Source of the DNA: Zhengitettix transpicula
Lineage: Eukaryota > Arthropoda > Insecta > Orthoptera > Tetrigidae
NCBI GenBank assembly: GCA_037074705.1
Contig: CM073590.1
Location: forward strand, 210,410,746 to 210,474,745
Length of the DNA stretch: 64,000 bases
Direction of reading: 5' to 3'
The number at the start of each line of letters is the position of its first letter. Position 1 is the first letter of the stretch. Below the pieces are notes generated by a model that was given only the letters and a program-made list of their open reading frames with translations, searched no databases and was not told the DNA's origin. Positions 1 through 12,259 of the stretch are shown one piece after another. Position numbers and translations under genes: made by a program.

Positions 1-2324
1 AACAATTGTGTAGTACGCTCCATCCATTTGTATAATTTTTAAATTTTTAATAAATAATCCAATATTATTGTCTCATCTTATATCCGTTGGTTAAATATCC
101 CCGAATAATTAATAGTAGACTTTAAAAGTGAATACTGCCTCTAATTAGTTACATTTAGCAAATGTTATCTTTCCTAAAATATATTAAATACGTTAATATA
201 TATATATATTAAAAATAAATGTGGTTTACTCAAATGGAAATTAATAATTCAACTGGGCGATTTCGTCAAACACAGACCATCGTAATACAGAAATCAATCT
301 CAGTCCGTTAAGCTTCAGTGGGCTCAGCCCAGTTCCCGATTTCGGGCAGTTGCTAATCAATCATGAGCAGAAACCATTTTAAGCTGTAGCAATGTGTTCA
401 CATGATTCAGACGTGTCACCCTATTTAATTTTTCCGGAAGTCATTTATTTTTATCTACAATCCTTATCGTGCGAAATCCAAGTAAGTGGCGAAAGTTATG
501 TAAGTCCCAGTATTTCACGCGTAGTTAACGAATTTACACTGAACATTGGACTTCTACAAATTTTCTAAGTATTGGCGATTGTAACAAAATTCGGCGTTAT
601 CTGCTCCTTACGCAAAGGAAAAAAACGCTGTGGCTGCAAATACCCGCAGAACACTGCACAGGTTTTTCCCAAACGAAATTGCGACGAATTTCATATCCAC
701 ACACCTCCAGCCTTGAACACTGAGGTTTTTATGTCTTTACGGCGTTCACGAAGCCTGACCAAGTAGACCCGTTTCATTACTCACTTAAGAAACAGCTTTT
801 TGTGAAGATAGACAATAAACATATGACATACACCAGAGTGCATTTTCAAATACAGAACAGTAAGAGTATTTTCTGTCTATGAGTCGGGTAACAGTTTTAT
901 TGTTACCAAATGTTAAATGTGATCGTGTTGTTTCTTGTTTCCTGGAGATGAAAATTTTTCTGAACTACAGTTTATCGCCACACGTTCCACGTGACAGCTT
1001 CCTATTTAAACCTAATTTTCAGTTAATTTGATTTACCCTTCTGTAATATCTGCGCTAAACAGGTTTTAGAATATAATAGAATGAGTCCATTTCCTGTAGA
1101 ACCTCATGAGAAGCAAAATTCAAGGATATTAACATTTTTTTTAGATACGTCGCAGCGTTTCCCATGTTTATGAATTATTTAGTTTGTGGGCAGATCATGT
1201 TCATATACAGAAGATAGTTTACGGGTTTTTTTCCTCCGATATCCCGAATTATTCTTTAATTCTAAACCATTTTCCTTTTCTCCATCAAACTGACTCTCAC
1301 AATTTTGTAACACCTTTCGTAGCACAAAAGGCGAAAACGTTAATTCATAATCCAAACCGTCCAATAAAAAAAATCCAAATTTACTCCTTGATCACATTAC
1401 AATTAAATTGAACATTTCAACTCACTGAATTATTCTGATTTTATTGCCCCTTAAACTGTTCCAAATAATTCTGAGGATAGCATAATTCCAGACTCAACTA
1501 TTTAACAACGGAAACTTCAATATTTCGAAAATATAACCGATATTTTTTTGTTACGTTAACGTCCTCAGCTTTTGTAGAATATTCTTCTGTGCACCATTAA
1601 GCGAACATGAATTTACAAGACATTTTTTTATCTCTTTCCCAGTGACACGGAAACTTTTTATTCCCTTTATCGTGTTTTCGATTTATTTACTTCGCGAGAA
1701 ATTTGGACAAATACAATACATTTTGGACTGTAATATTTTTTACGCCTTCCGTGTCTTTATAAAAGCAATATTAATGTGGCTTTTATTTTTCTCAATAAAT
1801 ATCTGAAACGCATTGGTTCAGTATCTTTTCATGGGCCGGTTATTTTTATCTGTTCAATTCTTCTGTTCTGCAAAAAATTTTAACACTTGTTATGTGACCA
1901 AACAAAGATAAAAAGTTTGGTAAAATGTTAAAAAAATATCTTATAATATCTACACGAGGAATATTAAAGCATCATTATTGTTTGATATCTAATTTATACT
2001 AATTATTTATTTCAGCTCTTAATTCTCTTCATTTTATTTTAAATGGCTCAATTTACTACGTGACTTACGGCGTTTCATAGAGAAGTAAACACCCGTATAG
2101 CAATGTTTTTACACACAGAGAATGACTTTTCTTCTTTCTTCCTCTTCACGCAAGTTACGTTCACTGGGTGTGGAAGAAAAAAAAAGAATGGAACCCAGGA
2201 ATAACTGGAGAAATACACTTCGGATACAAATCTAATAAAAAAGGGGATAAATAGATTTTTTGAGACCTAATGAATGGTTTTAAATATAAACCACCCTTAC
2301 CTTTAAAGAAGGCTTTTAACTTGG
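1..2324. other. Intergenic, AT-rich, no gene seen
   Basis: I see no open frame with recognisable protein content and no RNA gene here. The stretch has many homopolymer runs and short AT repeats, including a short TA run near 200-210. The longest open frames are 60-75 codons and read as chance frames. Confidence 0.6.
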
Positions 2325-2815
2325 AAATCTTTAAATATTGTCTTCTTACGTCTGTTCATATGAAATAAATAATGCAGTTTTCTGACCAATACCAGACAAT
2401 ATTTTTATTTATTTACGACAACGTTTCGGTACGTGTTTGTACCTTCCTCATGCCTTTCCTGTGACCGCACCTGTGTGTAGTTTGTGAATAAGTGCCTCGG
2501 AAGAACTTCTAAAGTTTGTGTTTTTTTCAAAAGGATACGAAAATAGTTTTCAACATTTAGCATATTTAGGTGAGTGTTTCTTATTTTCATTGTGTTAATA
2601 GTAAAATAGTTGTTGTTCAACCGCTTTTATAAATTCAATGGCTTCTCGATAACAATTAATTTATTTTGTACAATTTCTCCACAGGAAAGACCTGAGGAAG
2701 GTGCAAACACGTACCGAAACGTTGTAGTAAATAAAATAAAATATTCTCTTGTATTGGTCAGAAAACTGCATTGTTTATTGGAAATATTTAAATTAAAATC
2801 CAGATATTCAATATA
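2325..2815. mobile_element. Short palindromic element with hammerhead-like arms
   Basis: The two ends are inverted copies of one another. About 90 bases at 2328-2420 read on the minus strand match 2720-2815 on the plus strand, including the phrases TATTGGTCAGAAAACTGCAT and AAATAAATA. Each arm has a hairpin-plus-GAAACGTTGT motif pointing outward (2414-2456 minus, 2689-2726 plus). Because of this the chance frames on the two strands share a similar peptide ending NVVVNK. No transposase or reverse transcriptase lies between the arms, so it is non-autonomous. The arrangement resembles the inverted ends of Penelope-like elements, but the class is inferred. Confidence 0.6.
2689..2726 (+). ncRNA. 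Hammerhead-ribozyme-like motif
   Basis: The order is CTGAGGA (fits CTGANGA), one extra A, a 5-bp hairpin GGTGC/GTACC with loop AAACAC, then GAAACGTT. The central ACGT is palindromic, as in minimal hammerheads that pair as dimers through stem III. Stem I is weak: only AC/GT pairs next to the core. The extra A between the core and stem II departs from the textbook hammerhead. Activity is untested. Confidence 0.5.
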
Positions 2816-3094
2816 GGGCCAATATTTTTGGGAAGTAAATCGCTTTTTATTTTCTTATTACAAAATTTTGTATGGTTTTCAGTCAAAATATTTCCCGAAG
2901 TACTCCCATTTGTAAACTATTGTTTCCCTGATCCGTTATCATTAACTACGGCGTAATCTGTCGTTAATCGAAAAAAATAATTAATTTTAAATGCTTTATA
3001 TGAATGTGCTGTGCAAAGTGGTTTTTTTTTAATTAAAATTAAATAATAAAAACAACAGTGGAAATATTTTTAAATTACTTTATTTAAAACATTA

Positions 3095-3290
3095 TCAGGG
3101 ACGAAAGGTTGTCTTTGATATATATTTTGTCCTCTTCAGGTGTGTAGTTACATTCAATTACAATTTAATATAAGAAAATTAATCAATCTACATTTTCTCA
3201 CAATAAATTATAATTGAATGTAACTGTACACCCCTAAGAGGACCCTGTCAGCGACGAAATGTTGTATTTGTTATATATTATGTTTTACAT
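3095..3290. repeat. Inverted pair of short repeats
   Basis: The minus-strand reading of about 3100-3170 and the plus-strand reading of about 3205-3290 share TTGAATGTAACT, a CACC(T/C) start, AAGAGGAC and a later GACGAAA. The centre of symmetry is near 3190. The arms look like a diverged family of the hammerhead-like repeat, but the core is degraded (CCTAAGA in the plus arm, GAAAT instead of GAAAC). Confidence 0.45.
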
Positions 3291-4837
3291 AGAACTATTA
3301 AAAGATTCTGAATAATAGGCTGTTGTTTTATTATTTTATTTAAATAAATACCAATTATAATAATCTGACCTCTGGCACGGATTCCACCATTGGATTCCCT
3401 CAAAACATGTTAAACGCGTATTTCTCGATTTTGTTTCATCCCAAGTGTATTCCAAAGTATTTGGGGGTTCCTGTCTCTTTCACATACACTGTATAAGGAA
3501 GAGAGAGGTAAAATTACACAACCCCCGAGGCACACTTGAACTTACATTTGCATAGTCGTTTAGAGAATAACCACATTATACTTGCTGACTCAGGTCCGTA
3601 CGAACTTTCCAAACACAAAATTACGATGGGGCTTATAGATATATTGAGTGTAGAATTAGAACCTGTATTCAATGAAAAACGTGTAGTTACCGTTCGAAAG
3701 GACGGATTCGACAACTAGATTGGTTCAAAATCTCTCGTGAATAATTGATTGCACATCACCTACGTTTCTGTATCTCCTTTCCCCTTAATTAGTTTCCCGA
3801 TTCGTTCCAATCTATCTGAGATTTGTTTGCTGCAGCTGGTTTAAATTAAGTACGGTGCTCTGCATTTCTGGTCTAACAAACACGAAATTTCCTACTTACT
3901 GATCCACTATTTTTCTGTTTGAGTCCAAAATATCAGCTCACGAGGAAATTCACCTTGCTAAATTCAGTCACCTTTTTTTTTTCTTCCCACGCATATTCTT
4001 AGTGCGGCGAGGTTTTACAGCAAGTGGTTCGATAATTTTGAAGTGTGCAAGTTTATGAACAAATAACCGAGGCAGCTGAGCAACGTCGTGGTCCCTCCCC
4101 ACCTCATAAAGTTCTTAGCTAATTGTCCGCAAGGGAGTTGACAACTCTGTAACCGTAAGAAAAGCCAGGGGAGGCGAGGTGAGAAGCTGGTCCTAACCCC
4201 AGCGTGGTTTTCCTGCCTGCCAAGGGGCTCACTGCTACATGAAAATTGTAAATAATCTTGTAAATAAGGATGGACACAGGTCATGAAGGGAACAGCGAGT
4301 CTTGATCGAGGGTTGTCGTACACGCGGCGCTCGTACAGCGTGTAGTTTTATTGCTCCCGCGTTTTACAACGTTGTTTCACTATTACAATTGGAGTTATTA
4401 CTGTCCCCGTCATGTCATGGTACAACACTCAAATCGTTTATTGCTGCAGTTCTTTTTTTTTTACTTCTGCGTAATGGTTGCCAATTATTTTAACAGTATT
4501 CCACAAGAGCAATTAGGAATGGTAGCGGCACCAGCAATCAAATTCGCCAGGTCATGAACGAATTCTTAACAAATTCTCAGAATTTTGATTTCTAATTAAC
4601 AGTCAACAATAATTTCTAATTAAATTTAAAATAAATAACTACACTAATTTCGCAATTGGGAACGGTTTCGCGCCAAAGGATAGTACAAATTAGGAGCATT
4701 TATGATTTTTTTTAATTTGACTGATTACAGAATACGGCAGGACAGTGAAGCATTGATGAATAGTTACAATATATACGTGTTACATTTGAAAAAATATCAG
4801 GTTATATAATTATCGGGAACCAAACAATTATTGAAAT
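3291..4837. other. Intergenic, no gene seen
   Basis: This contains a moderately GC-rich patch at about 4060-4340, where a 102-codon minus-strand frame (4015-4323) is open. Its peptide resembles no family I know and is rich in Leu, Pro and Cys, as expected from chance translation. I see no splice or start context supporting a gene. Confidence 0.4.
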
Positions 4838-4990
4838 GAAAAATTTACGTCTGATTGAAAATTAATAATGAGAAATATAGCCAAATACTGAAAAAAGAAG
4901 TGGCAAGGGTCCCAGAAACGTCATGTGTTATTTATATTATCACTTCTTTTGTCTGTATTTGGCTATCTTTCGTATTATCACAAACAATTA
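4838..4990. repeat. Inverted copies of the TTTGGCTAT repeat family
   Basis: The minus strand from about 4896 to 4840 and the plus strand from about 4900 to 4985 both contain TGTATTTGGCTAT followed by a TTTCTTATT-like stretch. The minus arm continues into TTTTCAATCAGACGTAAATTTTT. The plus arm begins with a degraded hammerhead-like core followed by CAGAAACGTCATGTG and TTATATTATCAC. The same family recurs near 9.9, 14.5, 15.8, 20.05, 21.4, 46.7 and 49.7 kb. Confidence 0.55.
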
Positions 4991-5434
4991 TTATTCGTAT
5001 CCTAGATATATTATTTGATTTTAATGTCCACTTAAGAACAAAAAACTGTCAAAACTCTTTACTTAAACAATCGCGGTCGTATTAAATTTTTTTCCAACAT
5101 TAAACACAACTTTTCAATTTATAGAATACAACTATACAGATAAATCCTCTATTTTACTAATTTCTTCTTTAACCCAAATACGTAATATAATATTAATACT
5201 TTTTTTGTTCTTATAGACTTTTCCTTCCTTCCATTATTTATTCCTTATTTTTCGCCCCTTCTTCGAAGCTACAGCTTGACAAGTTATATTAGTATTGCAT
5301 TCGGACAGTTAATTGCTTTTAGAAATAATCTATTTTCGGAATATAAAATTATCCATATTATCACTAGCATAAGAATATAGAATTCCTCGAGTTAAGTATA
5401 AACGCACATTATCGTCGGTTGTCTTTACTACTTG

Positions 5435-5690
5435 CAAAAAAAAAGTGTAAAATTATTTTCAGGGATCAATAAGAAGAAATTGTTTAAATATTGTTATATT
5501 TTCTGTCATAACGTCTACAAAAAAAGTGAAAGATTGTTTTAAGCAATTAATGAGAAGAAATTATTCATATATATTTTTATCTTCTCTTTCCATGACACCA
5601 AAAAAAGTATAAGATTGTTTTGAGTAATTAATAAGAAGAAATTGTTTGAATATTGTTATCGTCTCATTTCATAACTTTTAAAAAATAACT
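5435..5690. repeat. Tandem repeat, ~82-bp unit, about 3 copies
   Basis: Units start near 5435, 5518 and 5599, each with an A-run, then AGTRWAAGATTRTTTT, a CAATWAATRAGAAGAAATT block and a T-rich tail. Spacing is 83 and 81 bases. A weaker partial copy (AATTAATGAGAATAAATTGT) lies near 5850-5880. It has no coding content and is probably a local duplication or minisatellite. Confidence 0.6.
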
Positions 5691-8560
5691 GGAATATTAT
5701 TTTTCTTTCTTTATTGGAATTATTTCTTTTTATGTACTACACAGACATTTGTCGAATTATGTAGTTACCATGTATTTGTTACAATGTTTAAATTCAATAA
5801 AATTGTGCTATTGTTACAATGCTTGATACACTATAATATAAAAATTGAATAAGAGGAATTAATGAGAATAAATTGTATAAATATTGTTCGATACCTCATT
5901 ACATCTATTAATATTTGTTATTTAATATTTATATTATTACTAATTAGGCTGTCGTTTTATTTATTTCTAAATTCCATGAATTTCATAATTAAAATAGAAT
6001 TGAAAATTATGTATGACGTTATGCGTTTCTTTAATACATTTGTAAATTTAATAATTTGCAGACATATACATTCAATGTTTAAATGTCATTACAAGTGTAG
6101 CTTGAAGTTGGAACCGGCCCTACTCCTTAATTTACTTGAGCCGTTACAGGTTAACGTTGTTCGTGGAACAATTAACACTGGCTCCGAAGCATGTGCGGCT
6201 TCTAACAATAAGACCTGGTAATTCACTGAGAGACCGAAGAATAATTTTTGTTAAAGGAAATACAGTGAAAATAATAAAGTTCATATTTATTATTTCCTTC
6301 TTCTACTGTACCAACGCCGTCCAGTTGAATGAAACTTTGAAATAAATTGTTTCTTCTGTGCGACCCCGGTTCGATACCGACTTGCATGTAAAAAAATTAT
6401 CTCCACAATGAGAATCGCTGTACTTAAATTTCAAGTTCTCATCCCTCCACTGCACGTAACGGTCTTGCATTGTGACTGTCGTGGTTCGAACCCCGGCCGA
6501 GAGACTAACTCGAAACTGGTAGATTTAGTCCTCACGTCTTCGTACTGTAACAGAAACGTTGGACACGTAAATATTATTTTATCAGCTAATATTAATCTGA
6601 TACAGAAAACCTAGTTCATTTTTATGGAGTACACAACTAAATTTATCTAACTGACAATCAGAACAGCAACTATATTATTATTTACATAATAATTAGTTGG
6701 AACGCATTTTTAAATTAGTCTTTGACCAGCATAATTGAGCTAACTCCGATTATTTTATCACGTTGATGATGTCCAGATTAAATCGTGAGGTATGTCGTGA
6801 GGACTTTTCCAACCTTTTCTCGAACACGACAGTTCTCGTACCGACCTCGAAATGATATTCGAGACCACGCTGTCAGTTTCCTTCCGTCGCAAATGGTGGC
6901 TCATTGTGCCGACAACTGTCTGGGGAATTTGAGCCATATCCTGTTATTCATTGAAGCGATGTGCATACCATTAGTCACTGTGTAATGTCACCTCGCTGCA
7001 AACACTTGTTCCTATGACTTTTCGCTTCAACTTATTCACAACTTCGTTGAAATGTGTGTGCAGTAATTTTCGTCAACATTTGGGTTACGCTATATCTAAT
7101 ACGCCTGTAGTCGGCTCGTTATCTTGCTCAAATATAACTAAATTAAATTCAAGGAATATTAGGATGCCAGAAAATTAGCTGTGATTCTCATCAACTTCCG
7201 TAACGGGACTCGGGTCAATCCATAGAAATGTAAAACTCAAATAATATATATACTGATTTATAAAGACTACTGACTTATTTTGTCTTAATTTTACAATAGT
7301 AATACCTGTACACATTTTTATTTTATTTTTTATACCTAACTATAGGAGGAAATTACTTACCTTCTGAAAGTCCAATTAAATTAATCTGTAATGTATAAAC
7401 TGCAAAACTATTTTAATAATTCCGATTTCGTGTACACTGGACTTTCCCAAAATCGCACTATAAAAGTATTTTTTCTCGATCACAGAAAATGTGAACAGAT
7501 ATGATTTTTTTGTGTGTAACTTATTAATTATTACTATTAATATTTATTCTGTTTATATGTAATTTATCTACTGAACATTTGTGACGAATCCTATATCCAC
7601 ATTAGAGGGCTAATGGTGAATAAATCTATCTATAATTTTTATTTACTTTTTCGCTTATTTTATTTGATAGTAATGGCATGAAATACGAGAAAAAAGAATA
7701 AATTTTAATAAACCCTTGACGGATTTGAGAAAATATAGGGAGGTAAATAATGCATTAAATATAAACATTGTCCATTTTGAGGAACTTTCAGGAGACGAAC
7801 TCGGCTCGTCCAACTTCGACTACCAGAGCAGGTTTCTAAATCATATTAATGGAAACTTTGTCCAATATTTAACTGAGTACAGTAATTACGGGATATAATG
7901 TGTTCTCTGACATTATTTAAAACAATTTCTTCTCATCACATTCTATTTTTCATATTACGTCATGTCACCCGTCATAAATCGGAAATTTGCGCTCAATCAG
8001 AAAATGATATAATCTAGTTTCGTAAGAAAACGGTATTTTAAATGCCTTACTAAGAGAAGAATATATTATTTCAAATAAATGTTACTTCTACCGTATGCAA
8101 TGGTAATAGGATATTTTGTTTCCTCCACCGATACGATAGAGAGAGAGAAAACAGCATGAAAAATAGAAGTATTTAGGAGTAACATTTATGAAGCGAAAAT
8201 TTCTGAGATTTTAAATCTTTATTCTGGTTTAGAAACAAGATTATATAATCTTTACGATTTACAATATATCCTCAATAATTATCTGAACTGATGAAAATGC
8301 GACTGAATTTTAAAGCAGCGTTGTTTATAAATTGTGTCTTTTGTCGCGATTTAAAAGCCTCGCGTTTCTTCGCAAAATCTATTAAGATATAGGCGATTAG
8401 AAAAATTTCCCACTCACGTTAATATATTGAGGTACAGAAAAAAAATGGTTTCGTCCCTAAAATCTCCACTGGTGACGCGAATATGAAACAGTGTGAAGGT
8501 CCGAGTTGAAAAGTTTCCTTGAGATTTCGTTTTGCCGCAGTTGGCCATCCTTGTTCTTAA
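5691..8560. other. Intergenic, AT-rich
   Basis: No supported gene. A tRNA B-box-like string (GTGGTTCGAACCCCGGCC) sits at about 6480-6497, and a second weaker one (CCGGTTCGATACCGA) near 6366-6380, without a convincing A box. These could be worn SINE fragments. The 119-codon frame at 5862-6221 is Ile/Leu/Phe-rich and looks like translated AT-rich DNA. Confidence 0.45.
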
Positions 8561-8960
8561 TAACACAGGCGGCCTTGCCATGCAAGGAGGATATTCACAT
8601 GCAGACCGGCTCTTCGCGAATTTCGAAACCCCCCTATTGCAAATTTCCCCTCCTAGCGTCCAGTTGAATGACCTGGGAGTGATATTCGCAAGGGAAGATT
8701 GCTAAGCAGACCGGGAAGGGTGGGTCCTACTTGCAAAAATCCCCCGCTGCCTCGTTAATTCGCGCACATGTGCCTTTGAAACCTCGGGCGACTCGTTAGA
8801 CGGGAACTAGCTGCAAGAGGTTGGGAGCCACGCAACTTATCCCACTACCTCCCATTTATCAACGCTGCTTGCAGCTTACGAACAAAAACGACATCCGAAA
8901 ACTGTCAAGTTCGCGAAACGAGTTCGAATGATATCGCCACGAGTTCGCACGGGGATGGTC
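8561..8960. other. GC-richer block of unknown nature
   Basis: The composition rises above the flanks (runs such as AAACCCCCCTATTGC and TCGGGCGACTCG). I recognise no protein in any frame. It could be an old repeat body attached to the tRNA-like piece that follows, or a conserved non-coding element. Confidence 0.3.
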
Positions 8961-8964
8961 GGGA

Positions 8965-9047
8965 TAATACAAATGACAGAACCGGGGATCGAACGGGGAC
9001 CCTTCGTTCAACAAGCATGCACAGCGGCAACCGAGCTACCGTACATT
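8965..9047 (-). repeat. tRNA-derived SINE head (tRNA-like)
   Basis: Read on the minus strand there is an A-box-like TAGCTCGGTTGC followed about 30 bases later by a B box, GTTCGATCCCC, with the spacing of a tRNA internal promoter. The predicted cloverleaf is imperfect and the sequence runs on into non-tRNA DNA, so I read it as a SINE head or tRNA relic rather than a functional tRNA. Confidence 0.45.
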
Positions 9048-9904
9048 TTACTCTCTCGAAGACTTCCACAGTATGAAATTAATAATTACACAAGACTAAG
9101 CGGTCGTTTCGCTAGCTTAACCCATAGTAATTAATTCACACCACAAATATACTAATTAAATTGTCGCGAGCCTTGGAATGTTCATATAGAGATCTGGTTT
9201 CGAGTCATAATTATGGGCAATAACAGCAACCTCAAACTCGAGGTTTCCCCGAGACAAAATCGTGTTACTGGATCTGGGACTGCCTGCAGTAGGTGAAATT
9301 CAAAAGTTCTCGTCGGATCTAAGGTCCCGTTCGCATTTATAATCTAACAAACATTTACTCTCCTTTTAATTACTCATACTTGATATAAATTTATATAAAC
9401 ATCATTTCATTACAACTTTAATGAGGAATGTGCAGCAAATCTTGATCAATGAACTGACATGCCAATGGAATCCTAATTTTGGTCATAAGTTTCTTGATTT
9501 AATGGCAAAAATAGATGTTTACATAAACAAGCATGACCTACGTGCATAATTTAAAGCGAATAATTAATTTTTCCCTTCAACAAAACCGTAGTAACACGAA
9601 TCGAGCAGACCGAAGTTAGTACCCAAAATAAAAACCGTTATCTCCATAATGGTCCTTGACAAAATCTGAAATTTATTACGAGCCTCTGGATCGTAACTAG
9701 TTTCTTTTCAATCAAAATATTACTTCCTGATTCGCGCATGCATGTAATTTTTGTTCTTTCATCAGTTTATTTACGCTTTTTTTCTACGGTAACAGAAATT
9801 TTTTACATAAGTGGAGTAAAGAAAAACCGTATAATATTTCATAACTCAACGCAATTGAGAAGTTGTGTGTGGCTCTAGGCTTTTATGTGCTTTAGAGTTT
9901 TCTT
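9048..9904. other. Intergenic, no gene seen
   Basis: AT-rich with no long open frame and no recognised motif. Confidence 0.5.
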
Positions 9905-9995
9905 AGAACCTCTTCTCAGCATCACTTCTTTTGCCTGTATTTGGCTGTTTTTTCTTATTATTAACTTTCAAAACAGACGTATTTTTTCATTTTAA
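9905..9995 (+). repeat. TTTGGCTAT repeat family, single copy
   Basis: This holds CTTCTTTTGCCTGTATTTGG, then TTCTTATTATTAACTTT and CAGACGTATTTTTTCATTTTA. It matches the arms at 4.85-4.98 kb and 15.79-15.89 kb. The hammerhead-like core upstream (around 9850-9905) is not recognisable in this copy. Confidence 0.45.
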
Positions 9996-11423
9996 TATAA
10001 TATTTCTAATAACAAATTTATATAACAGTTTTTCCTTCTTCTAAAAATATATATTCTTCCTGCAATAATTTTTTTTAAATGTCTGCTATAATGGTCGTTA
10101 ATTTATTTGATTTATCTTATTAGTACAAAACAGATCCAAAATAAAATATTTACTTATTTCTGTTTAAACTCACAATTCCAGTAATAAGTTTTACATTATA
10201 TTGAAAAGGATAATGAATTTTTACTTCAGCCAATTAAAATAAAATAGAATCAGTATAAGGGAATATGTGGAGCAAGCATACGTTATTACGGAAAAGAAGA
10301 ATTTTAAAAAAAAGTTGTACACCTGCTAATGCAACATGTCTGCATAAAAAGTACACCAAATTAGAATCATAAAAATATACTCTCGTATACAGGACATATA
10401 ATATATAATAAATTACTTTTCTGCGCGTAAATGTTTTTCTCTGGACCGCATTAGATAAAACGAACTAATATGGTAATTGACGGCCCTAAATAATTTCGGA
10501 CAGAAATTATAGTGTTCTAGGAAGTGCATTGTTAAATGCGTTTTTCTTTTATCACACCTTAATGTTTGTGTACACAGCGATACACTATGCTGAAAAAATA
10601 ATTATTATCTAACGTAGGACCATCAAAGTTCTACTGTTATTTTTATTTTCTCAGTTTATCCACAATCTTCCCGAGGCTAGTGTCTTCTAACGGATAAAGC
10701 AGATAAACTTACAGGACGATGCATTTAATGTTCCTTCCTGGATTCGCAGTGACGATGTCACCTAGGCCCTGTTACACAAAGCTGACTCAGTGCCGAAAGA
10801 ATTCGCAGAGCCAAGTTAAAAAAAATTCGGTCCTATCTACTGTCGACATGGCTACAGTCAGTTTTAATGCGGGTGAAAACGTTTTAAAACAAGTGTAGCG
10901 TTATCGTGCAATTGGTGTTCAACATGGCAACGTAAATGGAAAGGAATGAGAATTCCTCGAAACACTTAATAGTCTTAGCACTCAAATTATTCGCGTTGCC
11001 ATTTAAAGCCTGTATCTGTTATGAGTTGAGGTTGTTCTTTGAATTGTCGTAAAAGAACCGTTCCGTGAATCTCGCAAATAAAAACTAAATAAGTAAAATT
11101 TCAACATTCGGGTTCAAATCTTAAATTTAAAGTTCGAAGAATACCAAAGCAATTTTTTTTAAAAAAAATATTCAACGTATGAATAAGATAGTTGGAAACG
11201 CTATTATTTGTATTTCGTACTTCATAGAACGCAACAAATAACATTACTGGTAAATTGTATTTTAATTTTGTAATTTTTTAATAATTTCAACTTAATGACT
11301 TTTGTCATTTATTTTCCCGTGCACGGTTTCTTTTTCTTGTAGTACGAGTAGTACACGTTAATGGAGTATAACTCTTCAGGAATTATAAAGACAATTTTTT
11401 TCAAACAATTTTTTATATTACCG

Positions 11424-11427
<4 letters not shown>
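9996..11427. other. Intergenic, AT-rich
   Basis: No coding or RNA feature supported. Confidence 0.5.

Positions 11428-11462
<35 letters not shown>
11428..11462. repeat. (TA)n microsatellite
   Basis: An uninterrupted TA dinucleotide run of about 34 bases. It directly abuts the hammerhead-like inverted repeat that follows. Confidence 0.9.
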
Positions 11463-11465
<3 letters not shown>

Positions 11466-11480
11466 CATTAAAAAATTAAC

Positions 11481-11655
11481 AATGCTACGTTTCGGTACAT
11501 ATTTGTACCCACTTCAGGCAGTATTGCGACTATAAGCTCTTCATATCCAGAATCAGGAAGCATTTATAACATCAAGGCAAATCTTTCAGTCGGACCACAG
11601 CTTGAAAAGGGAATAAATAAGTACTGAAACGAAGCGCTGTTGATAAAAAAAACAA
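11481..11655. repeat. Inverted pair with hammerhead-like motif
   Basis: The minus-strand arm (11,481-11,525) has stem I TGC/GCA, core CTGAAGT (last base changed from A), a perfect 5-bp stem II GGTAC/GTACC with loop AAATAT, and GAAACGTA. The plus-strand arm (about 11,605-11,655) is a worn copy with TTGAAAA, GGGAATAAATAAGTACT and GAAACGAAGCG. The arms point in opposite directions, about 75 bases apart. Confidence 0.5.
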
Positions 11656-11850
11656 CATTTTTTGGGTAATAAATGAATGAACACAGACAAAATAGTCAGA
11701 AATAATCTATTAATAAAAATCTGAAATATTGACACTTTTACACCCGAAGAAAAAGAAGTTCTAGTTTGAAAACGAAGCGACGTGTTAAGTTTTTTATTAA
11801 AAAATTATTTCGGACTAATTTGGCTGTTTTCATACATTCACAATTAAAAA

Positions 11851-12065
11851 GCCAACCTCCTGTGGTGTAGAGGTCAGCGTGACTGCCTCGCTTCACTGAG
11901 TCCCCGGGTTCGAATCCCGGCGAGGGCATGGATGTTTGTGTGCGTTAGAGAAAACTCTCGTCAAAGCAGGCCCCCGAAAAAGGCAAAAATGAGTTCTCTT
12001 AATAAGTCGCTAATAACCGGATCTGTTAATGCGACTGTAAATAAATCAATATAAATAACTATAAT
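11851..12065 (+). mobile_element. tRNA-derived SINE
   Basis: It starts with a tRNA-like head: an A-box-like GTGGTGTAGAGGTCAGCG, then a B box GGTTCGAATCCCGG about 35 bases on. A non-tRNA body follows, then a tail with an AATAACC-containing hairpin (GTCGC ... GCGAC at about 12,005-12,035) and an A/T-rich end. The order head, body and shared tail is that of a SINE transcribed by RNA polymerase III. The tail is also seen alone near 53.69 kb. Confidence 0.75.
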
Positions 12066-12213
12066 AATTAAAAGAAGTCAGTTGAAACCATCAAGGTTAC
12101 AGCCGTTCATTTAGAATTACTACGACCACGTTTATATACCTCGGATTATTTTCTAAATTTAGTGAACTTATTTGTTTTTGGTACTAATATGGTCCAATTA
12201 TTTGTAAAATAAA

Positions 12214-12252
12214 AACTGTAGAAGATTCGAAGATGTATCGAAACTTAATTAC
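12214..12252 (+). ncRNA. Degraded hammerhead-like motif
   Basis: CTGTAGA (one change from CTGANGA), one extra A, a hairpin GATTC/GTATC with one mismatch, then GAAAC. The following ACGT is lost (ACTT). It resembles the copy near 45.97 kb, which also has CTGTAGA. Confidence 0.35.
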
Positions 12253-12259
12253 TCTCTCA

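Noticed and set aside
4540..4560. Ecdysone response element at AGGTCATGAACG
   Set aside because: The half-sites lack the one-base spacer of a standard EcRE, and similar AGGTCATGA strings recur within plain repeats (17.87 kb).
8965..9047. A functional tRNA gene
   Set aside because: A and B boxes are present but the acceptor stem does not close and the sequence continues into a repeat body.
11738..11929. Minus-strand protein beginning MPSPGFEPG
   Set aside because: It is the reverse reading of the tRNA-like SINE head (the B box gives GFEPG-type peptides), a common false gene call.
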